From: an uncultured Eubacteriales bacterium
GTDB lineage: Bacteria > Bacillota > Clostridia > Oscillospirales > Oscillospiraceae
Assembly (NCBI GenBank): GCA_900548625.1
Contig: URLO01000033.1
Span: 1 to 27,120, forward strand
Reading direction: 5' to 3'
Length of the DNA stretch: 27,120 nt
Shown here: piece by piece, positions 7,067 through 15,028 of the stretch
How the letters are laid out: each line of letters starts with the position of its first letter
Numbering within the stretch: the stretch's first letter is position 1
The notes under the pieces: model-generated
What the model was told of the DNA's origin: nothing
Seen by the model: only the letters and a program-made list of their open reading frames with translations
The model's database searches: none
Translations under genes and position numbers: made by a program

Positions 7067-8032
7067 TTATTTTGTGGTGTCCGTGACGTCCTTTTCCGTC
7101 ACGACCGCATGGCTGCGAACGAAGGCGATGGCCTTCTTCATGCGGATGTTGGCAGCAACCGTCTGCTCAAATTCCGCGTTCATATACGGCCGGAGCTGCT
7201 CGATCGTCATGCCGTTCTGCTGGCAGATGCCGGCGAGCTCCTCCGCGACCTCCTCGTCGCTTGCGCGAATGCCTTCGAGCAGCGCGATGCGCTCTGCCGC
7301 GTGCTGGATGCGCAGGGCGCTTTCGGCCTCGGCGCGCGTATCCTCGCGGAGCTGATCCTCCTTTGCGCCGGCGAACTGGCAGTATGCCTCGAGCGTCAGG
7401 CCTCTCTGCGCGAGCTGCGCCCGCAGGACCTCAAGCTGTGCGTCCATCGCCTTTTCCAGCTCGTCCTTCGCCGGGGTGTAGTCCAGCGTCGCCGCAGCCT
7501 GGCGCATCAGCCGGTCCTGAAGCTCCATCTCGGCGCACTCGTCATAATATGCCTGCAGGCTCTCCTTCAGGCGGCTGCGAAGTGCCGCAAGCGTCGGGCA
7601 CTGCCCTACCTCACGTGCAAACGCATCGTCCAGTGCGTAGGCGGATTTTTCATGGATCTCGTGGATCTTGCAGCGGAATTCCGCTTCCTTGCCCGCCAGA
7701 TTTTCCGCGCGGTAGTCCTTCGGGAACGTGACGTGCACGACCACGTCCTCGCCGATCTTCGCGCCGACAAGCTGCTCCTCAAAGCCGGGAATGAACATGC
7801 CGCTGCCGAGCGTGAGCGCCTGCTTCTCCGCCGTGCCGCCTTCAAACTGCACGCCGCCGCAGTAGCCGGCGTAGTCCAGAATGACCTCGTCGCCGCTTTT
7901 TGCCGCGCGGTCCGTCACCTGCGTCATGCGCGGCGTCTGCTGTTGAAGGCGGGTGAGCTGCCGATCGACCTCGTCCTCTGTAACGCTCGTGTGCTCAAGC
8001 GTGCCCCGCAGGGCCTTGTAGATAAATTCCAT
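7067..8032 (-). CDS. trigger factor-like FKBP-type peptidyl-prolyl isomerase/chaperone, short form
   Basis: The 321-residue cytosolic protein contains an FKBP-type domain (GDEVILDYAGYCGG, about residue 45, through GMFIPGFEEQLVGAKIGEDVVVHVTFP and FRCKIHEI, about 130). It then has a helical C-terminal region like the trigger-factor chaperone arms. Canonical trigger factor is about 430 residues and starts with a ribosome-binding domain; that domain is absent here, so ribosome docking is unlikely. The start at 8030-8032 is chosen for AAGGAGAACATC directly upstream; a 42-codon in-frame extension would overlap the ABC transporter gene. Likely co-transcribed with RACo, DUF3786 and the ABC exporter. 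A folding or maturation role for a C1-pathway protein is an inference from context. Confidence 0.8.
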   Translation of the reverse strand: MEFIYKALRGTLEHTSVTEDEVDRQLTRLQQQTPRMTQVTDRAAKSGDEVILDYAGYCGGVQFEGGTAEKQALTLGSGMFIPGFEEQLVGAKIGEDVVVHVTFPKDYRAENLAGKEAEFRCKIHEIHEKSAYALDDAFAREVGQCPTLAALRSRLKESLQAYYDECAEMELQDRLMRQAAATLDYTPAKDELEKAMDAQLEVLRAQLAQRGLTLEAYCQFAGAKEDQLREDTRAEAESALRIQHAAERIALLEGIRASDEEVAEELAGICQQNGMTIEQLRPYMNAEFEQTVAANIRMKKAIAFVRSHAVVTEKDVTDTTK

Positions 8033-8142
8033 GATGTTCTCCTTTTGTGCCGTCCGAGCGGCATTTTGATATTCGGAGGGCTGCTGCAATGGCAGTCTCT
8101 GCCCTTGTCTTTTTTTCTCCGGAAAGCAGCGCTCACGCGCAC

Positions 8143-9774
8143 CTATGGCGCATCGCACAGCGCTCCGTTCCGCATGGAAAAGACATGCGTGAATGCCTTT
8201 AGAAACTCAGGGGAGGCGTTATGCGTCGTCACAAGAAGTATGTCGCACGGAAGTGTCAGAATCTGCTTTTCCAGCGCTGCGCGCGTCCCTGCGTCAAGTC
8301 CGGCCGTCGGCTCGTCCAGCATGACCAGACTCCCCTTTCGCCAAAGCGTGCGCGCAAGATCAAGCCGCCGCTCCTCGCCGCCGGAGAGCGCGTGCTCCTC
8401 GCCCCCGATCCGCACATCCATGGACGCGCCGCGCGCGGCGTACCAGCTTGCAAGTCCTGCATCCGCAAGCGTCTGCCTCAGCGCCTCGTCCTCCTGTGCA
8501 CCGCAGGAGAACATGCTGATGTTGTCGCGGATGGAGGCGCTGAATACAAAGGATTTCTGCGGAAGGAGCGTGACCTGCCTGCGGAAATCTGCGTAAGCAT
8601 AATCATGCACGGGCCGTCCGTTGATCTCATACGCTCCCTCCGCACCGCACATGGCGGCCAGCACGTTTAAAAGCGTCGATTTTCCGGAGCCGCTTTCGCC
8701 AAGCAGGGCAATGCGGTCACCCTTTCGGAGCGTGATGTCAATGTGTCTCAAGACCTCACGCTCGCCCTTCCGGCAGCAAGTATCCCGCAGTGTGATGCTT
8801 TCGATCTCGTGCAGCGGCTGCTGTCCCCACTGAGACGTCTCATCTGTCGGTGCATCTAAAAACGAGAGCACATTTTTGCAGACAGCGGCCGCCGCGACCG
8901 TGGCAGAGTAGCGTTCACTGATGATTTGGATCGGCCCTGCAACAAAGCTCATAAGCTGTGCGAATGTGATGAGCTGCGGAAGCGTGATCAGTCCCCTTGC
9001 AACGAAAAAGAGGCCAACCACCCATGTTCCCAGAAAAATAAGATTCCCGCAGCCATATGCACCTGCATACAAGATCCTACGCATTTTCTGAAAACGAAGT
9101 TTCTTTCTGCACAGCTCGTCGTTTGCCTCATCGTGAAGACGATTGATTCCTGCAAAGGCATGGAATGCTCTAAGCGGAAGGAAGCCGGAAAATATCTGCG
9201 TCAGAGCCGATGCGTATTGCGCCTTTGCCTGCTGTTCCTCTTTCTTACAGGTTTGCAGCCGTTTTTCGGTCAGCTTGGGAAATACGACCGGCAGGACGCA
9301 GGTAAAGAGCATAATCAGCGTCATGACCGGCTGAATGGCAATGGCAGCGCTGACTGCAAGCAGGAAGCAGCAGACCTGAAAGTAAATCTCGCCGAGCGAT
9401 GTAAGATATTCCTGCTGAACGGTGTCCACATCGTTGTGGATCAGCGAAAAGAAGCCTCCGTCGTCTGTTTTGCTCTTTTCCGCCGTATTGAGTGCTTCAA
9501 TCTTCCGCACGGCATCGGCTCGCAAATCGCGCCCCACACGCTGAATAACGATGTCGCGTGTGTAATCCATTAGAAAGCTGAGCCCTGTTTCGACAAAGAG
9601 ATAGCATAGCGTAATAAGTGCGATCCTCCACACACGGGAGAAATCCCCCTTCATTGCGCTGTCGGCAAACGTCCCTAGCAAGAACGACATCAGTACAGAG
9701 GAAATTGCGGCCAGTAAATTGACAAGCAAGAAATTGGAAAGCGCGCAGCGGTTCCTTCTATAATATCTTTTCAT
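8143..9774 (-). CDS. ABC exporter, fused membrane and ATPase domains
   Basis: The 543-residue half-transporter has an N-terminal membrane domain with about six spans (residues 10-290) and a C-terminal ATPase. Visible ATPase motifs are Walker A GESGSGKST (359-367), Q-loop LLPQKSF (403-409), signature LSGGEERR (463-470), Walker B LVMLDEPTAGLD (483-494) and H-loop His518. It would work as a homodimer (or with a partner encoded elsewhere) in the cytoplasmic membrane. The substrate cannot be told; the layout is that of lipid, peptide or drug exporters. AGGAGGAGAAGAA precedes the ATG. It lies between DUF3786 and the trigger-factor-like gene on the same strand. Codon and base use in the membrane half looks a little less GC-rich than the acs genes, which may mean a separate origin. 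Confidence 0.88.
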   Translation of the reverse strand: MKRYYRRNRCALSNFLLVNLLAAISSVLMSFLLGTFADSAMKGDFSRVWRIALITLCYLFVETGLSFLMDYTRDIVIQRVGRDLRADAVRKIEALNTAEKSKTDDGGFFSLIHNDVDTVQQEYLTSLGEIYFQVCCFLLAVSAAIAIQPVMTLIMLFTCVLPVVFPKLTEKRLQTCKKEEQQAKAQYASALTQIFSGFLPLRAFHAFAGINRLHDEANDELCRKKLRFQKMRRILYAGAYGCGNLIFLGTWVVGLFFVARGLITLPQLITFAQLMSFVAGPIQIISERYSATVAAAAVCKNVLSFLDAPTDETSQWGQQPLHEIESITLRDTCCRKGEREVLRHIDITLRKGDRIALLGESGSGKSTLLNVLAAMCGAEGAYEINGRPVHDYAYADFRRQVTLLPQKSFVFSASIRDNISMFSCGAQEDEALRQTLADAGLASWYAARGASMDVRIGGEEHALSGGEERRLDLARTLWRKGSLVMLDEPTAGLDAGTRAALEKQILTLPCDILLVTTHNASPEFLKAFTHVFSMRNGALCDAP

Positions 9775-9864
9775 TTCTTCTCCTCCTGACCGGGTGTCGG
9801 CCGGCTCCCCTTGCAGCCGTTTCCTTCACAGAGGCTCGGCGCTTTGACTGCGGTCGTGAATGCC

Positions 9865-10485
9865 TTACATCTGCGCCTTGATTGCTGAGATCAGGATGTC
9901 GCCCGCGACCACGCGGTCCTCCGCCGCGAAGCCGGTTTCGAAATTGGCGGAATAGAGGATCTGGGCATTCGGCGGGAACTCCTCGTCTCCCTCCCAGACC
10001 ATGATCTGCATGTCGTATCCGGGCAAGAGCGTAAACTGGAAGCCCGCGTCACCGTGGTTGAGCGTCTGCGCGCCCATTTTCTCGCACGCGGCGCGGAATT
10101 TTGCCACGCGCGTGCCGAACGTGAACGCCGCACGCGTCAGGCAGCGGCCCGTATACGGCTGGATATACATCTCGCCCCACGGCATTTCACGGAAGGTCTT
10201 GAAGGCGCTGTACGGCTCCGCCCTTCTCCCCTCCAGCAAAAAGCGCAGCAGGAAGGTCTGGCACGGAAGGCTTTTCAGCGCGGGCGCACGCTCGTTGTCC
10301 GCCGAAATGGCATACTCCGGCCACGAAATGCGGTATACATCGCCGAGGAGCGTCAGCGTGAACACGCCTGCCGCCTCGTCAAATGCCGCGCCGGTGCGCC
10401 ATGCCGCCGCCTGCGGGTCGATGGCGCGGAATTTTTCCGCATAGTGCTCAAACGGCACTTCTTCTTTGTTGTTCTGAACCTGCAT
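9865..10485 (-). CDS. DUF3786 family protein
   Basis: The 206-residue soluble protein starts with EHYAEKFRAIDP and includes FTLTLLGDVYRISWPEY, FLLRFLLEG, a WGEMYIQPYTGRCL block and DAGFQFTLLPGYDMQIMVWEGDEEFPP. I recall these as typical of DUF3786, a family of unknown function. From memory it occurs next to corrinoid-protein activators or acs genes in acetogens and sulphate reducers. The gene begins 3 bases after the stop of the corrinoid-activator gene, so translation is probably coupled, and the two proteins may work together. I see no cofactor motif; function is open. Confidence 0.72.
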   Translation of the reverse strand: MQVQNNKEEVPFEHYAEKFRAIDPQAAAWRTGAAFDEAAGVFTLTLLGDVYRISWPEYAISADNERAPALKSLPCQTFLLRFLLEGRRAEPYSAFKTFREMPWGEMYIQPYTGRCLTRAAFTFGTRVAKFRAACEKMGAQTLNHGDAGFQFTLLPGYDMQIMVWEGDEEFPPNAQILYSANFETGFAAEDRVVAGDILISAIKAQM

Positions 10486-10488
10486 GGC

Positions 10489-12420
10489 TTACTCCTGTAC
10501 GCTCGACGGGAACAGCTCGCGGTTGGTGTGCGGCAGGAAGCACGCCGCAACGAATTCATCCATGTAGCGCGGGTTCGTCGAAAGCTCCATATACGTCATA
10601 TTGGCCGCCAGCTCATGCACCTTTTCGTTGGCGGGGTCCGAGAGCACCATGGCATACGCGCCTGCGAGAGACGAGTTGCCGATGTACTCGAACAGGCTCC
10701 GCTCGACGTCGGGGAACATGCCGATGCGCACCGCGTTTTCCATGTTGATTCCGGAGCCGATGCCGCCCGCGACATAGACATGCTCCAGAACGCTCACGTC
10801 CATATCGAGCGAGGAGAGCATGATGTTGATGGCGGAGAAGATCGCGCCCTTGGCGCGGATGAAGGACTCGATGTCGACCTCCGTGATGGCGATCTCGCGG
10901 CCAGTCTCGCTCTCCTGCTTTGTCGCAAGGACGTAACGGCCCATGCCGTGCTGGTCGCGCAGAATGCGCGGGTTTTCACGCGCGAACTGCCCCTTCGAGG
11001 AGATGGCAGACGTGCGGTACAGCTCCGCGATCACATCGATGATGCCGGAGCCGCAGATGCCGACCGGCTTCTGCCCCGCGTCACCGACGATGGTGAGCTT
11101 CGGCTCGAGCGTGTCGCGGTCGATGGTGACGGCCTCGATGGCGCCGTCGGTCGCACGCATACCGCAGGAGATGTCGCCGCCCTCAAACGCAGGGCCTGCG
11201 GAGCAGGCGCAGGACATCATGAAATCGCGGTTGCCGAAGACGATCTCGCCGTTGGTGCCGAGGTCGATGAACAGGGAAAATTCATCCTTGTCCCAGATGA
11301 GGCTCGTAAACGCGCCCGCTGTGATGTCGCCGCCGACATAGGAGCCGATGTTCGGCGCAAGAATGATGTCTGCATCGGGGTTTGCAGGAATGCCGAGCTC
11401 ACCCGCGCGGATGCCGGTGCACTGGAAGAAGGTCGGGATATACGGCTCCATGCGGACGGGATTTGCGTCCACGCCGAGGAGCAGATGGTTCATCGTCGTG
11501 TTCGCCGCGATGCAAAGCCGCAGGATGCGGCGCGTCGAGATCCCGGCCGCCTTGCACATGGCGGCGAGCATGGGTGTGAGTGTTTCCTTGATGATGGCGT
11601 CCTGCAGGCGCTTGGTTCCGCCGGGCTTGGTCTGCTCGATGATGCGGTTGATGACGTCCGCACCGTAGCGGATCTGGCCGTTGCCCGCGGAGGCCTTTGC
11701 CAGGAGCTTTCCCGTCTTCATGTCCGCCAGCACGCCCGTGACGGTCGTGGTGCCGATGTCGATGGCACATCCGATCAGCGGCGTCTGGTCACCGGAGGGC
11801 AGCACATCCATAACATAGAACACACCATCTCTCAGGATACCTGTGACCTTGACGCTGAAATTCTCCTCGCGGAGCGTGGCGGCGAGCTTCTTCACCACGT
11901 AATACGGCAGCTTCACATCCGTGCATTCGACCGAAGCCTTCACGCCCCAGACAAGACGCTCGTTGTCGGGCATCGTGTCATCCAGCGTCGGCTCGTCCAT
12001 CTGGACAAGTGCCTCAACAAAGTCGTTCGTGAAATCCACGCCGGCTGCCTTGACGTCGGCTTCGAGCTTCTCAAAGATCGCGATCTCCTCACCGGAGGAC
12101 AGATCGGCGGTCTTCATGCGGCTCTGATATGCCGAGGCAATGTCGGGCACCAGAACGACCACATCGGACTCGACCTTGCACGAGCAGCTCAGTCTCCAGC
12201 CCTCGGCGTATTCCTCGTCCGTGATGTGTCCGGTCTGCGGGCCCTCGACCGTGCCCTCCAGCAGCTTCACGCGGCACTTGCCGCACGAGCCGTTGCCGTT
12301 GCAGGGCGCGTCAATGGCGACGTTGCTGCTCTTTGCGATCTCCAGAAGCGTTGCGTCGGGGGCCGCAAAGGCCTTGACCTCCTCTTGTCCGTTCTCAAAG
12401 CGGAATGTGACCTGATACAT
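10489..12420 (-). CDS. acsV: corrinoid activation protein (RACo/ASKHA, DUF4445) with N-terminal [2Fe-2S] domain
   Basis: This 643-residue protein is the expected ATP-dependent reductive activator of the corrinoid iron-sulfur protein, returning inactive Co(II) to Co(I). The N-terminal ferredoxin-like domain has Cys at 40, 46, 49 and 79 (PCNGNGSCGKCR then LSCSCK). The C-terminal ASKHA-type region has phosphate-loop motifs CAIDIGTTTVTG and FIDLGTNGEIVFG, and GICGSGIIDVIAELY. I chose the ATG at 12418-12420 (MYQVTFRFENG), which has AAAGGAG ten bases upstream. The frame is open 61 codons further, but that part runs over the promoter and a hairpin. A TTGACA promoter lies 50 bases upstream. Close family members activate other corrinoid methyltransferase systems, but the acs context favours CFeSP. 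Confidence 0.9.
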   Translation of the reverse strand: MYQVTFRFENGQEEVKAFAAPDATLLEIAKSSNVAIDAPCNGNGSCGKCRVKLLEGTVEGPQTGHITDEEYAEGWRLSCSCKVESDVVVLVPDIASAYQSRMKTADLSSGEEIAIFEKLEADVKAAGVDFTNDFVEALVQMDEPTLDDTMPDNERLVWGVKASVECTDVKLPYYVVKKLAATLREENFSVKVTGILRDGVFYVMDVLPSGDQTPLIGCAIDIGTTTVTGVLADMKTGKLLAKASAGNGQIRYGADVINRIIEQTKPGGTKRLQDAIIKETLTPMLAAMCKAAGISTRRILRLCIAANTTMNHLLLGVDANPVRMEPYIPTFFQCTGIRAGELGIPANPDADIILAPNIGSYVGGDITAGAFTSLIWDKDEFSLFIDLGTNGEIVFGNRDFMMSCACSAGPAFEGGDISCGMRATDGAIEAVTIDRDTLEPKLTIVGDAGQKPVGICGSGIIDVIAELYRTSAISSKGQFARENPRILRDQHGMGRYVLATKQESETGREIAITEVDIESFIRAKGAIFSAINIMLSSLDMDVSVLEHVYVAGGIGSGINMENAVRIGMFPDVERSLFEYIGNSSLAGAYAMVLSDPANEKVHELAANMTYMELSTNPRYMDEFVAACFLPHTNRELFPSSVQE

Positions 12421-12585
12421 GGGGATATGCTCCTTTCGGTTCTTTCTATTCTGTTTCCGTTTATGATCGATGTCAAGCACATGCGGCCGCGGACGTACTG
12501 CGTCCGCGCCCGCACAGGCTCGCGCCCCGATTTTCACCGTTTCGCCGATGCGCGCATATCTGTCCGTCATTCGCGGACATTTCAG
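12421..12585 (-). promoter_or_regulatory. leader and upstream region of the corrinoid activator gene
   Basis: The minus-strand promoter has -35 TTGACA (12471-12476) and -10 CAGAAT (12448-12453), spaced by 17 bases. The resulting leader is short (about 20-25 bases). Just upstream is a perfect 8-bp hairpin, CGCGGACG-TACTG-CGTCCGCG on plus (12488-12508), not followed by a T-run; it could be an operator or an RNA remnant. Nothing else stands out up to the terminator at 12586. Confidence 0.6.
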
Positions 12586-12616
12586 CAAAAAGAGGGAGGG
12601 CATATGCCCTCCCCCT
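12586..12616 (-). terminator. terminator of the acsB / small-RNA unit
   Basis: Read on minus, GGAGGGCATATGCCCTCC is followed by CTCTTTTTGC. The stem is a GC-rich palindrome with a proper T-run, a standard intrinsic terminator. It ends any transcript coming from acsB or from the promoter at 12719-12747. Confidence 0.85.
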
Positions 12617-12712
12617 CAAACGCATTCCAACTGCCGGTGCAGCGCCGCGTGGCGGTGGCGGTTGGGAAGCCGCCGCTGCATCGGCCCGAAAGCCGTCTGT
12701 AGACGCATCGCT
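12586..12712 (-). ncRNA. candidate structured RNA with three-way junction between acsB and the activator gene
   Basis: A good promoter (12719-12747) and a terminator (12586-12616) bracket about 125 bases with strong predicted structure. P1 pairs 12675-12685 with 12633-12643 (11 bp, one A-C mismatch). P2 is GGCGG / CCGCC (12670-12674 with 12657-12661) with loop CUUCCCAA. P3 is CCGC / GCGG (12652-12655 with 12645-12648) with loop CAC. P2 abuts P1; single bases separate P2-P3 and P3-P1, a compact three-way junction. The P2 loop (CCAA) could pair with UUGG at 12627-12630 just 3' of P1, forming a pseudoknot. A small hairpin CGUC-UACA-GACG lies 5' of P1. It matches no RNA class I know. It could be a stand-alone sRNA, an attenuator or a structured acsB 3' UTR. 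Confidence 0.5.
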
Positions 12713-12718
12713 GGGACT

Positions 12719-12747
12719 ATTATATTACATCAGAGGCTCCATGGCAA
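12719..12747 (-). promoter_or_regulatory. promoter at the 3' end of acsB
   Basis: On minus, -35 TTGCCA (12742-12747, inside the last acsB codons) and -10 TATAAT (12719-12724, just past the acsB stop) are separated by exactly 17 bases. It would start a transcript near 12712, directly ahead of the structured RNA candidate and well upstream of the separate RACo promoter. Confidence 0.6.
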
Positions 12748-14860
12748 GCACCGGATGATGCTTTTCCTGAAGGAATTCCATCAGCGCGTCGCAATCGGTG
12801 CAGATGGTCTCGTCCGCGACCATGTCGATGAAGTTGTCGATGCCGTACAGCTCCTTGGCGGTCTTGTTCAGACGCTCGCCCACGTCGTCTTTCAGCTCCT
12901 TCGGCATCCAGACGATGCGCTCAATGCCGCCCTCGGCGTGGATGAACTTCTTGGAGGCGATGAAGTGACGGCCGTGACCCATGTAGCCCGGCGTCTGGAC
13001 GCCGCCGCCGGTGCAGGACGCCAGCTCGCCGAAGGTCATGCCGGCGGGCGTCATGCCCGCATACTCGCGGTTCACGACGATGAAGCCGTTGGACATCGGC
13101 TCAATGCCGGAGATGCACTCGAAGCAGCCGCAGGAGGTCATCGGGTCTTCCATGATGGAATACAGTGTGACTTCCTCCACAGCGCCGTGGGTGGCGTCCT
13201 TGATGGCCTCGTTGACGGTGCTGTAGCGGCCGGTGCGCTCGTCGAGGCAGCCCTCCTTCATGATGGGCTGGGACGGGCCGTTCTGGTTGAGCTCATAGGT
13301 CGCCTTGGCGTCGAGCCACGAGACCGCGCCGCACAGACCAAGGCGCTCCGGCGTGACCACGCAGCAGTGCGCCGGTGCAAAGGACTGGCAGAGGATGCAG
13401 GTGAAGAAGCGGTCAACCGATTCGTCGGTCATGGTGGCCAGACGGTCGTCACGCATGTTGTAGCGCGGCATGGCGACGTCGTTCAGGAACGCGGTGGCCC
13501 TGGCCGGGTCGGTGATGAGGTGTACCTCGCACTTATCCACGACTGCGTCAAATTCATCGGTGATCATATGATACAGGACTTCCGCGAAGTCCTTCAGGCG
13601 CAGCCCCTTCTCGAAGGCGTCCTTGGAGATGCGGATGCGGAACTGGTTGCGCTGGCCGGTGTGCATAACGCCTTCCATGTAGTTGAACCATGCGTGGATC
13701 TTGCGCTCGATGACAGACTCAAAGTCGGCCTGCATCTTCTTGCCCGCAACGTAGATGCAGGTGGCAAGCGCGTATTCAAGGTCGCCGGAGTCGATGTCCG
13801 GGCCGTCGATGACGATCTTGTGATCTTCGATCTCGTCCGGCTCCTTCATAAGAACAAGCTCGCAGGTGGTGTTCTTGGCGGACCAGAATTCGACCTTCAT
13901 GTCCGACTTGCGGATGATCTCGCCCTCAAATGCCGCCGCAAACGCGACCGGAATGGGCAGCTCCTTGGACTTGATCTTGATGCCGCGCAGCTCAAGAGAC
14001 TTCTTGACGGTCTCATTGTGGTCGGTGCAGGATTCCAACGCACCCGGGACCTGATTTTCGCCGAGGTCGATATCGACCACGACCGGGAAGCCCAGCGCGA
14101 TGGCGCCGGCGCCCGCGGAGACGACGACATTGTCGATCGCGCCGAAGGTGTTGACGAACGCGGGAACGCGCTCCTTGGTGTAGGCAAGCAGACCGGCCAG
14201 GTCGCCCGGCTGCACATTGCCGAAGATCAGCGCCGCACGGATGGCGACGGTGACAACATGGATCACAGCGGTCACATCGTGGCCCAGCGGGATGACGCGA
14301 AGCTCAAGACCCATCTTGACGCCCGCATCGGCGCACTGCTCGATGACGTCGCCGATCATAAAGGTCATGATGCCCTTGGACTGGTAATCCTTGACGACCT
14401 TGGCCACATCCTCACCGTTTTCCGCCTTGCCGAGCACGACGGCCACACCGGGAATGTCGCCCGTGACCAGCGGCACGCCGAGGCTGCGGATGACGGGGTC
14501 GGGAACAAAGCCGATGCCGGGCACGCGCGCTTCCTCGTACGCTGCCTTCGGCTCAACGAACTTGAGTCCTTCCAGAATTTCCGCGCCGACCGCAGTGGCA
14601 AGGCCCGCGTTCAGCGCCTGACCGAGATCCTCCTGATCGGTGATGAGGCTCTTAAGGACGCCGACGCACGCCGTCAGGTCGCCCAGCGTCTTGACCTTCA
14701 CACCGGTCGCGGCATAGATGGTGGGGAAGAAATATGCGGTATCAGGGAAAGCGAGCTCTTTCTCTGCGCCATATTTGGCAATCGCATCATTGACTGCGCC
14801 TTCGGTCAGTCCGGCAACGGCATGAGAGCCGCCATAAATCAGATCCGTTAATACGCTCAT
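12725..14860 (-). CDS. acsB: acetyl-CoA synthase (CODH/ACS complex beta subunit)
   Basis: The 711-residue protein forms acetyl-CoA from CO, the methyl group on CFeSP, and CoA at the Ni-Ni-[4Fe-4S] A-cluster. The cluster ligands are all visible: Cys488, 491, 500 and 510 for the [4Fe-4S] (TCILCQSFAPAHCC then LGLCG) and the Cys577-Gly578-Cys579 nickel motif (SCGCFEC). The spacing of 89 residues from first Cys to CGC equals that of the Moorella enzyme. The N-terminal domain that docks CODH is present (residues 1-310), so this is the bacterial long form. Start: AGGAGGATTTTTC before ATG. It has its own promoter after the terminator of the acsCE unit. No CODH catalytic subunit gene is adjacent, which is unusual for an acs locus. 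Confidence 0.97.
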   Translation of the reverse strand: MSVLTDLIYGGSHAVAGLTEGAVNDAIAKYGAEKELAFPDTAYFFPTIYAATGVKVKTLGDLTACVGVLKSLITDQEDLGQALNAGLATAVGAEILEGLKFVEPKAAYEEARVPGIGFVPDPVIRSLGVPLVTGDIPGVAVVLGKAENGEDVAKVVKDYQSKGIMTFMIGDVIEQCADAGVKMGLELRVIPLGHDVTAVIHVVTVAIRAALIFGNVQPGDLAGLLAYTKERVPAFVNTFGAIDNVVVSAGAGAIALGFPVVVDIDLGENQVPGALESCTDHNETVKKSLELRGIKIKSKELPIPVAFAAAFEGEIIRKSDMKVEFWSAKNTTCELVLMKEPDEIEDHKIVIDGPDIDSGDLEYALATCIYVAGKKMQADFESVIERKIHAWFNYMEGVMHTGQRNQFRIRISKDAFEKGLRLKDFAEVLYHMITDEFDAVVDKCEVHLITDPARATAFLNDVAMPRYNMRDDRLATMTDESVDRFFTCILCQSFAPAHCCVVTPERLGLCGAVSWLDAKATYELNQNGPSQPIMKEGCLDERTGRYSTVNEAIKDATHGAVEEVTLYSIMEDPMTSCGCFECISGIEPMSNGFIVVNREYAGMTPAGMTFGELASCTGGGVQTPGYMGHGRHFIASKKFIHAEGGIERIVWMPKELKDDVGERLNKTAKELYGIDNFIDMVADETICTDCDALMEFLQEKHHPVLAMEPLM

Positions 14861-14909
14861 GAAAAATCCTCCTGTTCACATATCCCCCCAATGGGGTTCT
14901 TCTGCTACT

Positions 14910-14938
14910 AGAATAGCAACTTTGTCTGCGTTTGTACA
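14910..14938 (-). promoter_or_regulatory. probable promoter of acsB
   Basis: Minus strand: -35 TGTACA (14933-14938) and -10 TATTCT (14910-14915) with a 17-base spacer. The -35 is a 4/6 match. It lies between the acsCE terminator and acsB. A short CCCC-AAT-GGGG hairpin (about 14885-14897) sits in the leader upstream of the ribosome binding site. Confidence 0.5.
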
Positions 14939-14990
14939 GCATTTTTTTGGGATTCATGAAAGAATTTGATCAATTCCTCAAAAACGGACA

Positions 14991-15018
14991 AAAAAAGGAC
15001 CCTGACGGGTCCTTTTTT
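14991..15018 (-). terminator. terminator after the acsC-acsE fusion gene
   Basis: GGACCC-TGAC-GGGTCC with AAAAAA on one side and TTTTTT on the other makes a perfect bidirectional intrinsic terminator. It begins 10 bases past the stop of the minus-strand gene. Confidence 0.88.
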
Positions 15019-15028
15019 CGGTCAATTA

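Noticed and set aside
8033..8158. 42-residue extension of the trigger-factor-like protein into the ABC transporter gene
   Set aside because: Low-complexity, overlapping coding sequence; the ATG at 8032 has a strong ribosome binding site.
12421..12603. 61-residue extension of the corrinoid activator
   Set aside because: It crosses a TTGACA promoter, a hairpin and a terminator; the ATG at 12420 has a ribosome binding site and starts a ferredoxin-like domain at once.
12601..12712. Cobalamin riboswitch on the plus strand
   Set aside because: A partial likeness (GGGAAGCCG) exists, but the B12 box and the conserved core are absent and the direction points into the acsB 3' end.
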